52,801 nucleotides of DNA from NCBI GenBank assembly GCA_902550225.1, contig CACCYL010000011.1, positions 1-52,801 of the forward strand. The letters are read 5' to 3'. Within the stretch, counting starts at the first letter, position 1, and every line of letters begins with the position of its first letter. Source of the DNA: an uncultured Alphaproteobacteria bacterium. GTDB lineage: Bacteria; Pseudomonadota; Alphaproteobacteria; Methylaequorales; Methylaequoraceae. The position numbers were made by a program, and so were the translations under genes. The notes beneath the pieces were generated by a model that saw only the letters and a list, made by a program, of their open reading frames with translations, was not told the DNA's origin and did not search any database. This document shows, in pieces, positions 17,561 to 26,990 of this stretch.

Positions 17561-18369
17561 AAACTCACACCTATCTCATTTAATGCCGTCTCTAATTGAT
17601 CTTCATCAGGACTTTTGTAATGCCATTCAACTCTATTTTCCATAAAACTTACACCTTTACCTTTTACTGTGTGGGCTATAATTACTTTTGGTGAGTTTTT
17701 TTTATTTGTTTTTGATAAACTATTTTTTAACTCTTCGTGGTCGTGACCATTTACTTCAGATACATAACATCCAAAAGCTTCAAATTTATCTTTTAAAGGT
17801 TCAATTTTAATAGTTTTTTCTACTGTTGTTAAACTTTGCAACTTGTTGTAATCAACTATTATTGTAAGATTATTTAGATTATGATGAGATGCAAATAAAG
17901 TTGCCTCCCAATTACTTCCTTCATTAAGTTCACCATCGCTTAACAAAACAAAAACTTCCCATTTTTTGTTCCTAGACTTTGCAGCCACTGCTTTGCCAAC
18001 CGCATAAGGAAGTCCATGTCCTAATGATCCAGTTGAAAATTCAACGCCTTTGACTTTATGAGAGGCATGAGACATAAAGTTTGAACCGAATTGAGCAAAA
18101 CTATTAAGGTCTCTCAGTGTAAAAAAATTCTTTAAAGCAAGTGTTGCATATAGTGCTGCACAACAATGACCCTTACTTAAAATAAATCTGTCTCTATTCT
18201 CTAAGAGAGGTTTTTGTGAATCAAAATATAAAATATTGTTATATAGAACTGCTAAAATATCACTTATAGATAAACCACCGCCAACATGCGAAGCCTTTGC
18301 TTTGCTTACCATTTTCAAAGTGTATGCCTTTATATATTTAGAAAGTAAAACTGATGAATTAATTTTCAT
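17557..18369 (-). CDS. Transketolase-like N-terminal subunit
   Basis: A 270-residue thiamine-diphosphate-binding half of a split transketolase. It shows KAKASHVGGGLSISDILAVL, DRFILSKGHCCAALYATLAL, TGSLGHGLPYAVGKAVAAKS, and the ThDP/metal motif SDGELNEGSNWEA running to IIVDYNKLQS. It should transfer a two-carbon ketol unit between sugars or to an oxo-sugar acceptor. Neighbours (RfbF, RfbG, C-methyltransferase, epimerase) suggest it modifies a nucleotide sugar, for instance by adding a two-carbon branch; that is inference. Overlaps the epimerase gene by 11 bases. Confidence 0.88.
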   Translation of the reverse strand: MKINSSVLLSKYIKAYTLKMVSKAKASHVGGGLSISDILAVLYNNILYFDSQKPLLENRDRFILSKGHCCAALYATLALKNFFTLRDLNSFAQFGSNFMSHASHKVKGVEFSTGSLGHGLPYAVGKAVAAKSRNKKWEVFVLLSDGELNEGSNWEATLFASHHNLNNLTIIVDYNKLQSLTTVEKTIKIEPLKDKFEAFGCYVSEVNGHDHEELKNSLSKTNKKNSPKVIIAHTVKGKGVSFMENRVEWHYKSPDEDQLETALNEIGVSL

Positions 18370-19276
18370 GATAATAATTTACTAAATTTTTAATTCCATT
18401 CGAAAAATCAATCTTTGGATTCCATTTAGCTGCTTTTTTTATTCTTGTTATGTCGGGATAAAGACTCATTACTTGATCTTTTCTGTATGGAACTTTTCCA
18501 AAACTTGGTTTTATATTTTTATTTATTTCATTACAAATTATTGAAACATATTCTTTTAACTTTCTAGGTTTTGAAGATCCAAGATTAAAAATACCTCTTC
18601 CTGAGGAGTTTTTAAGTTTTATAATAGCATTAACAGCATCTTCAACATGAAGATAATCCCATATCTGTTCGCAATGTGTTAATTTAGGTTTTTTATTTTT
18701 TAATAAAGACTTTATAATATATGGAATTAACCATGAATCATTGTCAAATGGTCCATAAGTACTGAAAATTCTAATCCATTTTCCCTCTAACTGTAATTTA
18801 TGAGAAAGTTCGAGGCATTTCTTTCCTGCTTCTAATTTATACTTTCCATACAATGTAGTTGGTTTACAAATTATAGATTCATGTGTTTTTACTATTTGCG
18901 GACCGTATTCTGCATGAGAACCTAAACCAATCCACTTGCGGCATCCTATTTTTTTTGCAAGCTTTACTGAACTTATTGATAAAGCTACATTATTCTTTTG
19001 AGCATTGTTATTTCTGTCTTTTCCCAAAACTCCAGACCATGCACAGTGTATAAAAGATAGCGGGCTAAATAACTGTAATTTATTTATAGTATTTTTATTT
19101 AAATAATCGGATGTTTCAACAATCTTAATAGAATTAAGATTTTTAAGCCTATCTAAATTTGCGTTCTTCCTTAATAGTAAAATAGGTTCATATTTCTGAT
19201 TTAATAGCTTTCGAACCAGATGACTGCCAATAAAACCATTACCACCTGTTACTACCACAACCTTAGACATATCCAT
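18359..19276 (-). CDS. NAD(P)-dependent sugar epimerase/dehydratase
   Basis: A 305-residue extended short-chain dehydrogenase. The Rossmann motif VVVTGGNGFIGSHLVRKLL is at the N-terminus, and the catalytic Y-x3-K is in TTLYGKYKLEAGKKCLEL, with upstream Ser in WIGLGSHAEYG. It acts on a nucleotide-linked sugar, as epimerase or 4-ketoreductase; the substrate cannot be read from motifs. Because it lies between the C-methyltransferase and the transketolase pair, reduction or epimerisation of the CDP-4-keto-6-deoxy intermediate is likely. Starts overlap the upstream gene end by 14 bases. Confidence 0.85.
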   Translation of the reverse strand: MDMSKVVVVTGGNGFIGSHLVRKLLNQKYEPILLLRKNANLDRLKNLNSIKIVETSDYLNKNTINKLQLFSPLSFIHCAWSGVLGKDRNNNAQKNNVALSISSVKLAKKIGCRKWIGLGSHAEYGPQIVKTHESIICKPTTLYGKYKLEAGKKCLELSHKLQLEGKWIRIFSTYGPFDNDSWLIPYIIKSLLKNKKPKLTHCEQIWDYLHVEDAVNAIIKLKNSSGRGIFNLGSSKPRKLKEYVSIICNEINKNIKPSFGKVPYRKDQVMSLYPDITRIKKAAKWNPKIDFSNGIKNLVNYYHEN

Positions 19277-20492
19277 CCTTCATTACATCTATAAAAGATT
19301 TAATTTGATTATTTTGATATCCGTATTTTTTTAAGTCTTTTTTTATTTCATCCATATATCCAAAACTAAAAACTAAAATTTCGTCAACTGGATTTTCTTT
19401 CAAGTGATCTAGATTTACAATTTGCAGACCTGAACCAGGTGCATAAATGTTTTGAGATTTAGGGTTTTTTTCAATTAGAAATTTAAAATTTTTTGAATTG
19501 CTCATTGATGCTAAGGTCATTACTCCTCTTCCACCAGCTCCATAACCTGCAACCTGTTTTCCGATTTTTTTATTAAATGAAGAATATTTTTCTAAATTTC
19601 TTATTCCTTTATATATATTTTTTTTTAAATCAAAATAAAATTTCGATGTTTTATTTTTTGGTAATAATTCTTGCTTTTGTACATTGACGTCAACTTTTCT
19701 TTTTGCAACAAAAATCAGAGAGTTAGCTCTTCGATATTTTTCTTCTATAAGATTAAAATTGATAATATCTAAATCGTATTTGCTTAAAAATTTAGTAGCA
19801 GAAGACTTATTTAGATAGATTGAATGTTCATGCTCAAAAAGACAAAATTCGTTATTTTTTGAAATTTTGTCTAAATCATGAACTTCTACAACAAGAATCC
19901 CATTTTTTTTTAGTAATTTCTTGGATATATCAAGAAATTCACCAGGATTAGGTAAATGATCAAAAGTATAAGTCAGTAGGATTACGTCAAAATACTTCTC
20001 TTGAGCTTTGAATAAATTTAAAGAATCTTTCGTAAAGAGTCCGTTTATAGTTTTAATTTTATTTTTATTTGCAATGTCTGATAATATTTTGGACGGCTCA
20101 TAACCTAAAACATCAAATCCAATTTTTTTGAATTGATGTAGTTGCTTTCCATCACCAGACCCAACTTCTAAAATTGATTTTTTTGAAATTTTTTTGAAGT
20201 AAAAGGAATTAATATTATTTGCTAGCAAACACATAAATTTATTTGCAATTTTTGAATGAGCAACTGAATATTGATAATCTAAGTAATACTTATTTACCTC
20301 AACGTCATGTTGAGTTTGTACAACTTGACAATCCTTACATAAAAAAACATTTATATCGTGTAAAAATTCCTTACCAATATTCTTGAATGTCATAAACTCA
20401 TCTGTGAATGGCATTTTGCTCAATTTGACTATCTTAGTTAAATTTTTACCATTACAAACTCTGCATCTTTTTAAGTGTTTTACTTTTGTCAT
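19263..20492 (-). CDS. NDP-sugar C-methyltransferase-like protein
   Basis: A 409-residue three-domain methyltransferase. Residues about 8-65 form the zinc-binding domain (CRVCNGKNLTKI, then a second pair in FLCKDCQVVQT). The SAM-binding Rossmann domain has ILEVGSGDGKQLHQFKKIGF and LLTYTFDHLPNPGEFL. The C-terminal domain starts near GKQVAGYGAGGRGVMTLASM. This layout (Methyltransf_13, a SAM domain, C-methyltransferase C-terminal domain) is that of sugar C-3 methyltransferases such as TylC3-type enzymes that act on 4-keto-deoxy sugars. The ATG overlaps the rfbG stop as ATGA. Target position is inferred. Confidence 0.87.
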   Translation of the reverse strand: MTKVKHLKRCRVCNGKNLTKIVKLSKMPFTDEFMTFKNIGKEFLHDINVFLCKDCQVVQTQHDVEVNKYYLDYQYSVAHSKIANKFMCLLANNINSFYFKKISKKSILEVGSGDGKQLHQFKKIGFDVLGYEPSKILSDIANKNKIKTINGLFTKDSLNLFKAQEKYFDVILLTYTFDHLPNPGEFLDISKKLLKKNGILVVEVHDLDKISKNNEFCLFEHEHSIYLNKSSATKFLSKYDLDIINFNLIEEKYRRANSLIFVAKRKVDVNVQKQELLPKNKTSKFYFDLKKNIYKGIRNLEKYSSFNKKIGKQVAGYGAGGRGVMTLASMSNSKNFKFLIEKNPKSQNIYAPGSGLQIVNLDHLKENPVDEILVFSFGYMDEIKKDLKKYGYQNNQIKSFIDVMKDGYV

Positions 20493-21556
20493 CTAATACT
20501 CTCAATGTATCTTTGTTCATATGAATTTATCTGATCTAAGAGTATATTTTCAGTTTTTTCACCAGATAATTTTTTTCGAAACCATTCGGATGTTAAATCA
20601 ATTGCTTCATTTAAAGAGAGAATTGGCTTCCATTTTAATTCTTTCATTGCTTTACTTATGTCTAATTTTAACATTTCACTCTCATAAATATTATTTTGTT
20701 GAACATGAGAAATTGAGAAATTCCAATTTTTTCTAAACTGACTCAATACCCAACCAACATCTTTACAACCTTCTTTGTTGGGTCCAAAATTCCATGCTTC
20801 AGAAAATTTTTCACTATTAAAATACAGTTGTTCTGCTAGTCTCAGATATCCTTTCAACGCCTCCATAACATGTTGCCATGGTCTTATAGATTTTATATTT
20901 CGTATCTTTAAAACTTTTTGGTTTTGAATTGATTTAAATATGTCTGGAATTAACCTAAATTCTGAATAATCTCCACCTCCAATCACATTTCCTGCTCTTG
21001 CAGTTGCAATTCCAGGAGACCATCCTTTTTTTTCAAAAAAAGACGATCGATATGAATTGGTTATTATTTCACAGCAAGCTTTACTAGAACTATAAGGGTC
21101 ATAACCACCCAACATATCAGTTTCATTATAACCACGTCTGGTTTGTCTATTTTCATAAACTTTATCAGTAGTAACAATAATAATTGACTTTACGCTTTCA
21201 CAATTTTTTAAGGATTCTAATAAATTTATGGTTCCAAAAATATTTGTGGAATAAGTTTTTCTAGGATTGTTATAAGATAATTTAACTAAGGGTTGAGCTG
21301 CTAAGTGAAAAACTATTTCTGGTGAAAATTTTTTGATCTGGTTAGAAAGTTTTCTAAAATTAAGAATATTTTCATAATTTGATTCGATACCATTGGAAAT
21401 GTTAGCATCAATAAAAAGACTTTTTTTTTTTGGTTTAAGTGAATAACCAGAAACATCTGCTCCTAATTTTTTTAGCCATAACGTTAACCAACTTCCTTTA
21501 AACCCTGTGTGACCAGTAATAAAAACTTTTTTATTATTCCAAAAGTTTTTCCTCAT
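20489..21556 (-). CDS. rfbG: CDP-glucose 4,6-dehydratase
   Basis: Converts CDP-glucose to CDP-4-keto-6-deoxyglucose using tightly bound NAD. Motifs are KVFITGHTGFKGSWLTLWLK at the N-terminus, the acidic/Ser catalytic region VTTDKVYENRQTRRGYNETD, GYDPYSSSKACCEIITNSYR with Y-x3-K, and ARAGNVIGGGDYSEFRLIPD. These are closest to RfbG rather than dTDP-glucose dehydratases. I use the ATG at 21556 because it overlaps the rfbF stop as ATGA; an in-frame TTG at 21571 lies further inside rfbF. Length about 355 residues, normal. Confidence 0.93.
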   Translation of the reverse strand: MRKNFWNNKKVFITGHTGFKGSWLTLWLKKLGADVSGYSLKPKKKSLFIDANISNGIESNYENILNFRKLSNQIKKFSPEIVFHLAAQPLVKLSYNNPRKTYSTNIFGTINLLESLKNCESVKSIIIVTTDKVYENRQTRRGYNETDMLGGYDPYSSSKACCEIITNSYRSSFFEKKGWSPGIATARAGNVIGGGDYSEFRLIPDIFKSIQNQKVLKIRNIKSIRPWQHVMEALKGYLRLAEQLYFNSEKFSEAWNFGPNKEGCKDVGWVLSQFRKNWNFSISHVQQNNIYESEMLKLDISKAMKELKWKPILSLNEAIDLTSEWFRKKLSGEKTENILLDQINSYEQRYIESIR

Positions 21557-22320
21557 GACCAAGTTTTCCAAGGAGCTTTCCCCTCATTCCATAAATTATC
21601 TAATAATTTTTTATCTCTAAGAGTGTCCATTGGTTGCCAAAAACCATTATGAAAGTAAACAGAAAATTGACCCTCCGAAGCAAGTGACTCCATTGGTTTT
21701 TCTTCCCATACACAATTGTCTCCATCAATTCTATCTATTACATCTTTCGATAAAACAAAAAATCCTGCATTGATCCAATTTTCTTTTGGTTTCTCTTTAA
21801 AACTTTGAATTTTGTCTTTTACTATTGAAAGTGACCCAAATCTACTAGGAGGTTGTGTAGCGGTAACAGTTGCTAATTTACCTTTTTTTTTATGTTCTCT
21901 TATAGCTTTAGAGATATCTATATCACCGACACCGTCACCATACGTAAAACAAAAATGCTCGTCATTTTCCAAATATCTTGAAATTCGCTTTAGTCTTCCC
22001 CCTGTTAAAGTATTTTCTCCAGTATCAACTAGTGTAACATTCCAATCCTCCGCATAATTGTTGTGAAACCATTTCTGATTATTTTTTGTATTAATTGTAA
22101 TATCTGTAAGGTGTAGTGAATAATTAAAGAAATACTCTTTGATTAAATAACCCTTATATCCGCAACAAATAATAAAATCATTTATTCCATGTTGAGAATA
22201 TTGTTTCATTATATGCCAGAGAATTGGTTTACCACCTATTTCAATCATTGGTTTTGGTTTTAAGTGAGTCTCCTCAGATATTCTTGTTCCTAATCCTCCA
22301 GCTAATATAACTGCCTTCAT
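21553..22320 (-). CDS. rfbF: Glucose-1-phosphate cytidylyltransferase
   Basis: Makes CDP-glucose from glucose-1-phosphate and CTP, the first step of the CDP-6-deoxy sugar branch. The 255-residue protein starts MKAVILAGGLGTRISEETHL, with KPKPMIEIGGKPILWHIMKQ, and has FCFTYGDGVGDIDISKAIRE and GFWQPMDTLRDKKLLDNLWN at the end, all RfbF hallmarks. It is 17 bases downstream of the GT2 gene and coupled to rfbG. No rfbH (3-dehydratase) follows, so the pathway does not lead to a standard 3,6-dideoxyhexose within this cluster. Confidence 0.95.
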   Translation of the reverse strand: MKAVILAGGLGTRISEETHLKPKPMIEIGGKPILWHIMKQYSQHGINDFIICCGYKGYLIKEYFFNYSLHLTDITINTKNNQKWFHNNYAEDWNVTLVDTGENTLTGGRLKRISRYLENDEHFCFTYGDGVGDIDISKAIREHKKKGKLATVTATQPPSRFGSLSIVKDKIQSFKEKPKENWINAGFFVLSKDVIDRIDGDNCVWEEKPMESLASEGQFSVYFHNGFWQPMDTLRDKKLLDNLWNEGKAPWKTWS

Positions 22321-22337
22321 GAATAATACCTTTCCAT

Positions 22338-23537
22338 TTAATTGTGTGATAATTGATATGACCCAATTTCAAAATTGAAAACTGGAAACTTTCTGACAAG
22401 ATCTGAATAACCATCTATATAGTTTTTTTTTATATGCTCTGATCCATTACTGTTTAAATACATATTAGTATAATTAATTCCTGATAAAAAAGTGTAAGCA
22501 AGAAGTTTCATTGTTGTTTGATCATCGACTAAATCGGCCATTTGACATATTTGGTGCCATTTTTTGTTTATGCGTTCAGGAAAAGTTTTTATGTACTTTT
22601 CAAAACCATCGTCAATTTCGACCTTACCTGAAGTATATGTCTTTAAATTAGTAATATAATTGTCAAGTTTTATTAGACATAGATGAGCTAAGTGATCCCA
22701 TATGAAATATGTATGATATCTAAAAAAATTTGGCTTAAACTTTTTTTTAGGAAGAAACTCTCTAAGTTCATAAATATCGCTAACGATTTCAAAATATCTA
22801 TTAGGAACATTTTCTTCATTCCACCTTTTTATTGTTTCTTCAGATTGACCAAAAACTTGATTATCAACTAAAGGATAGTCCAAAAATATGCCAAGTTTAT
22901 CATGATAGTTCTTTAGTATCTGAGCAGAATGAATGTAACAAGACACAGCCTTTTGTGTTTCGTCATCTTTGTAATTTTTATTGCTACTAGAGGCCGCAAG
23001 TATATTTTTGAAGGCATTGCCCTTCATGACAATCGAAGAACACCAACCTAACATTTCGTGATATCCATATTCTTGACAAAGATTGAATATCAAATCTTTT
23101 ACTTTATTTTTTTTCTTTGAAGCTCGTCGAGCACTACAAGCATGAACAAAAGTTAAATCATCCTCATCATTTTCCATTATGGTATCAACAACGCATTGTA
23201 CGGAATTATTATTAACTAACTTATCATCATCTCCTAACCACCAAACCCAATCAGCATGTTCAGGAATTTTTTTGGACAAATTTTCAAAATTAACAAATTG
23301 AGATAATGTATTATTTGGTATTTTTTCACTTTTATTATGAATATGAAATTGTTTGTTTGTCTTAAAAGATTTAAGGAATGAAGATGTCTCATCCGTTGAG
23401 CAAGAGTTTGAAATAACAACTTCAAGGTTGACATTTTTTTTTAATTTCTGTTTGAGAATAGAATCTATTACTATTTTTAAATTGTTAACTCTATTAAATG
23501 TAGCAATTGCTATAATAAAATTTATTTGTTTCATCAT
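22338..23537 (-). CDS. Family 2 glycosyltransferase
   Basis: A 399-residue protein with a GT-A domain at the N-terminus: NFIIAIATFNRVNNLKIVID, VVISNSCSTDETSSFLKSF, and a D-x-D metal site in WVWWLGDDDKLVNN at about residues 96-109. The C-terminal about 230 residues are unlike the common GT2 enzymes I know and hold no clear membrane segment. It is the first gene of the leftward operon that makes the CDP-sugar, so it probably transfers that or a neighbouring sugar. Starts with tandem ATG ATG; I take the first. Confidence 0.82.
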   Translation of the reverse strand: MMKQINFIIAIATFNRVNNLKIVIDSILKQKLKKNVNLEVVISNSCSTDETSSFLKSFKTNKQFHIHNKSEKIPNNTLSQFVNFENLSKKIPEHADWVWWLGDDDKLVNNNSVQCVVDTIMENDEDDLTFVHACSARRASKKKNKVKDLIFNLCQEYGYHEMLGWCSSIVMKGNAFKNILAASSSNKNYKDDETQKAVSCYIHSAQILKNYHDKLGIFLDYPLVDNQVFGQSEETIKRWNEENVPNRYFEIVSDIYELREFLPKKKFKPNFFRYHTYFIWDHLAHLCLIKLDNYITNLKTYTSGKVEIDDGFEKYIKTFPERINKKWHQICQMADLVDDQTTMKLLAYTFLSGINYTNMYLNSNGSEHIKKNYIDGYSDLVRKFPVFNFEIGSYQLSHN

Positions 23538-23931
23538 TAAAAAATTTAAATTTTTCTTTAATAATCAGCAATTATTATGCCAATTTTCGAATTTTCAGAG
23601 GATAGAGTAACACATTAATTTTCATTAAAAATTTATAGAGAACTACGTTTTTTTTTACTTGTTCTGTTATTGATAGTTAAAAAAATGAACATAATTTCCT
23701 TTGATAAAATTTGTTGAAAGAAAATAAGTAAAAACACTACATTGAAAAAATTACTCTTCTAAAGTTAGAAATCTAAAGATTATTAAATTTTGAAGATTTT
23801 TTTGGATCTAAATAATTAAGGCTACCTGATTTTAATTAACAATAATTTTGCTCAGAAAATTATAAATTTAAATTCTTTTATTAAAGTAAGTAAACATTAT
23901 TTTCAGATCAACTGAAACAAGCACAACTGTA
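23538..23931. other. 394-bp non-coding stretch between glycan operon and guaA
   Basis: Very AT-rich with many short A and T runs and no credible gene on either strand. It must hold the promoter of the leftward glycan operon (just right of 23537). I found no tRNA, no repeat family and no riboswitch fold. It marks the boundary between the variable glycan cluster and conserved genes. Confidence 0.6.
23901..23917 (-). terminator. Weak hairpin just downstream of guaA
   Basis: TTTCAG, a 5-base loop and CTGAAA form a 6-bp inverted repeat 15 bases after the guaA stop. On the guaA transcript no proper U run follows, so this is at best a weak intrinsic terminator or an end-stabilising hairpin. Confidence 0.3.
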
Positions 23932-25482
23932 TTATTCAAACTCAATAGTTCCTGGTGGCTTTGAAGTAATATCGTAGCAAACTCTGTTTATTCCTGGCAC
24001 ACGATTTATAATTTCATTAGCACAGCGCTTAATAAATTCATCATTAAATTTATAAGCTTCAGCAGTCATTCCATCAATAGATGTAACTGCTCTTAGTACG
24101 CATATTTTTTCATAGGTTCTATTATCTCCCATCACACCAACCGTGTTAACAGGAAGTAATACACAAAATGCCTGCCAAATTTTATCATATAAACCCTCTT
24201 CCTTTATTAAGTTAATAAAAATGGCATCAGCCTTTCTCAGAATTTTTATATTTTTTTCATTCACACATCCTAAAAGTCTTATTGCTAAACCTGGTCCAGG
24301 AAAAGGATGTCTATTCAAAAAAGCTTCTGGAACATTGAGTTCTTTACCTAATAACCTTACTTCATCTTTAAATAATTCTGATAACGGTTCGAGTAATTTC
24401 AGTTTCATTTTTTTTGGCAATCCACCAACATTATGATGAGATTTAATTGTAACTGAGGTCTTGCCAACTTTTGAAAGTGATTCTATTACATCCGGATAAA
24501 GAGTTCCTTGTGCTAAAAACTTTACATTTTTTTGTTTAAGTGCAAATTTTTCAAAAATTTGTATAAATTCTTTTCCAATTATTTTTCTTTTTTTTTCAGG
24601 ATCACTTTTACCTTTTAGTTTAGAAAAAAAATTATTAGCACTTTTAATTACTTTCAATTTGATTTTAAAAGTTTTTTTGAAAAGCTTCTTTATTTCCTTT
24701 CCTTCGTTTTCTCTCATAAGACCAGTATCAACAAAAACACAAATTAGATTTTTTCCAATCGCAGAATTTATTAAGGCAGCTGTAACTGTTGAATCAACAC
24801 CTCCTGACAATCCACATATTACTTTATCTTTTCCCACTTGCGTTTTTATATCTTCAATAATTTTTTTTTTGAAAAATTTCATATTCCATTTTGCAGAACA
24901 TCCACAAATATTTCTTATAAAATTCTTAAGTATTTTTGTTCCTCCAATGGTGTGAACCACCTCTGGGTGAAATTGAACACCATAAATTTTCTTTTTTTGA
25001 TTTTGAATGACAGCAAACTCACAATTATCTGAAGACGCTATCTTTTCAAAACTATCTGGAATTATTGAAATTTTATCAGAGTGACTCATCCACACTTGGA
25101 TTGGTTTGTTCGGAAAAAGAACATTTTCAAGAAGTGAAGATTTTTTTTTTAATTTAATTTTTGTTTTACCAAATTCTCTATCTCTTGACGGGATTATCTC
25201 TCCTCCAAATTGTTTTGCAATTAATTGAAGTCCGTAACAAATACCCAAAATTGGGATTTCTAACTCGTAGATATAGTCGTCAATCTTGGGTGAGTTTTTT
25301 TCATGAACCGATTTGGGACCACCTGAAAAAATAATTCCTTTTATAGAATTATTACTTAACAATTTTTTTGTAACTTTGTTAAATGGTACTATTTGACTAA
25401 ATACCCCAAACTCTCTTATTCTTCTTGCGATTAGCTTTGTAACCTGCGATCCAAAATCAATTATTATGATTGACTCGGTCAT
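23932..25482 (-). CDS. guaA: GMP synthase (glutamine-hydrolysing)
   Basis: Converts XMP to GMP with ATP and glutamine. The class I amidotransferase domain covers residues 1-190, with nucleophile Cys in LGICYGLQLIAKQFGG and the His/Glu pair in GVQFHPEVVHT. The ATP pyrophosphatase P-loop VICGLSGGVDSTVTAALI is near residue 220, and the C-terminal dimerisation domain ends NRVCYDITSKPPGTIEFE. At 516 residues it is full length. It overlaps guaB by 4 bases, giving a guaB-guaA operon in the usual order. Confidence 0.97.
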   Translation of the reverse strand: MTESIIIIDFGSQVTKLIARRIREFGVFSQIVPFNKVTKKLLSNNSIKGIIFSGGPKSVHEKNSPKIDDYIYELEIPILGICYGLQLIAKQFGGEIIPSRDREFGKTKIKLKKKSSLLENVLFPNKPIQVWMSHSDKISIIPDSFEKIASSDNCEFAVIQNQKKKIYGVQFHPEVVHTIGGTKILKNFIRNICGCSAKWNMKFFKKKIIEDIKTQVGKDKVICGLSGGVDSTVTAALINSAIGKNLICVFVDTGLMRENEGKEIKKLFKKTFKIKLKVIKSANNFFSKLKGKSDPEKKRKIIGKEFIQIFEKFALKQKNVKFLAQGTLYPDVIESLSKVGKTSVTIKSHHNVGGLPKKMKLKLLEPLSELFKDEVRLLGKELNVPEAFLNRHPFPGPGLAIRLLGCVNEKNIKILRKADAIFINLIKEEGLYDKIWQAFCVLLPVNTVGVMGDNRTYEKICVLRAVTSIDGMTAEAYKFNDEFIKRCANEIINRVPGINRVCYDITSKPPGTIEFE

Positions 25483-26948
25483 TTGTTAAGCTGATAATTT
25501 GGAGATTCCCTTGTTATAGAGATACTGTGTACGTGACTTTCATTTAGACCGGCTGAAGTAATTTTTATAACTTTTGTTTTATTTTTAAAATCTTTAATAG
25601 TTTTATTACCAGTGTAACCCATGGAAGCTTTTAAACCTCCGATTAATTGTTCAATTATTTTAACAACACTTCCTCTATATGGAACCCTTCCCTCTACTCC
25701 TTCAGGAACAAACTTATCATCATTTATTATTTCTTCTTGAAAATATCTATCTGCTGAACCACTTCCCATAGCCCCCAGTGATCCCATTCCCCTATATGAT
25801 TTGTATGTTCTTCCGTTTGATAGAAATATTTCTCCAGGTGACTCATCGGTTCCGGCAAATAACGAACCTATCATAACTACATCAGCACCAAAAGCTATTG
25901 CTTTAGCAATATCGCCTGAATATTTTATGCCACCATCTGAAATAATAGGTATGTTATTTTTTTTTGCTATTTTGAACGTTTCGGAAATTGCATGCAATTG
26001 AGGCACACCAACACCTGCAATAATTCTTGTTGTACAAATAGAGCCTGGACCAATTCCAACTTTTAAAGCGTCAGCACCATTTTGTATAAGTTCTTTCGCT
26101 GCTTCCGCTGTAGCTATGTTGCCAACAACAACAGGTAGTTTCGGGAATTCTTTTTTAGATATTTTTAGTGTTTCCACTACATTTTCAGAGTGTCCGTGAG
26201 CAGTGTCAATTACAATAACATCAACATCTGACTTTACCAAAGTTCTTATCCTGTTTATGCCTTCGCTCTCTCCAACACCAACAGCCGCTCCGACTAGTAA
26301 TCTCCCCATCTTATCTTTTGAGGCAAAAGGAAATTTTTCTGCTTTTTCAATGTCTTTAACCGTTATTAAACCCACACATTTAAAATTTTTATCTACTACT
26401 AATAACTTTTCAATTCTATGTTCATGTAAAAGTTTTTGTGCATTATCCATAGAAATATCTTCAGAAACAGTTACTAAATTATTTTTTGTCATTAAAGTAC
26501 TTACTTTCTGCTGAAGGTTCTTTGCGAATCGCATGTCTCTATTAGTCAGTATACCAACTAACTTCTGTGATTTATTATCTACAACAGGAATTCCGGAAAT
26601 ATTATATTTTTCTTTTTTTTTTAAAACATTACTTAGAGTCTCATCCGGTGAAATCGTTACTGGATTTATTACCATCCCAGATTCAAATCTTTTTACTTTC
26701 GATACCTCCAGAGCTTGATCAACAAAATTTAGATTTTTGTGAATGATTCCGAGTCCGCCCATCTGCGCTATTTTGATGGCTAGATTGGACTCCGTTACAG
26801 TATCCATAGCTGCTGAAATTAAAGGAACATTGAGTTTAATATTTTTTGTTAACTTAGTTGAAATGTTGGCTTCAGAGGGTCTGATTGATGATTTTGCGGG
26901 CACAATAAGAACGTCATCAAAAGTAAGAGCTTCTGTTAAATACTTCAT
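25479..26948 (-). CDS. guaB: IMP dehydrogenase
   Basis: Oxidises IMP to XMP with NAD, the committed step to guanine nucleotides. The 489-residue protein has [20 protein letters not shown] at the start, two CBS domains at about residues 95-205, the catalytic Cys loop [20 protein letters not shown] at about 298-317, the phosphate site [20 protein letters not shown], and the flap [20 protein letters not shown]. First gene of guaB-guaA; 42 bases separate it from the rlmE stop, so a promoter or read-through from rlmE are both possible. Confidence 0.97.
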   Translation of the reverse strand: MKYLTEALTFDDVLIVPAKSSIRPSEANISTKLTKNIKLNVPLISAAMDTVTESNLAIKIAQMGGLGIIHKNLNFVDQALEVSKVKRFESGMVINPVTISPDETLSNVLKKKEKYNISGIPVVDNKSQKLVGILTNRDMRFAKNLQQKVSTLMTKNNLVTVSEDISMDNAQKLLHEHRIEKLLVVDKNFKCVGLITVKDIEKAEKFPFASKDKMGRLLVGAAVGVGESEGINRIRTLVKSDVDVIVIDTAHGHSENVVETLKISKKEFPKLPVVVGNIATAEAAKELIQNGADALKVGIGPGSICTTRIIAGVGVPQLHAISETFKIAKKNNIPIISDGGIKYSGDIAKAIAFGADVVMIGSLFAGTDESPGEIFLSNGRTYKSYRGMGSLGAMGSGSADRYFQEEIINDDKFVPEGVEGRVPYRGSVVKIIEQLIGGLKASMGYTGNKTIKDFKNKTKVIKITSAGLNESHVHSISITRESPNYQLNK

Positions 26949-26990
26949 AAAATAATTTAATCTAATCTTATAAAATTTTAAACAAAATAA

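Noticed and set aside
23538..23931. A hidden small gene or riboswitch ahead of the glycan operon or after guaA.
   Set aside because: No frame with a ribosome binding site and sensible composition was found, and no conserved aptamer sequence could be recognised by eye.
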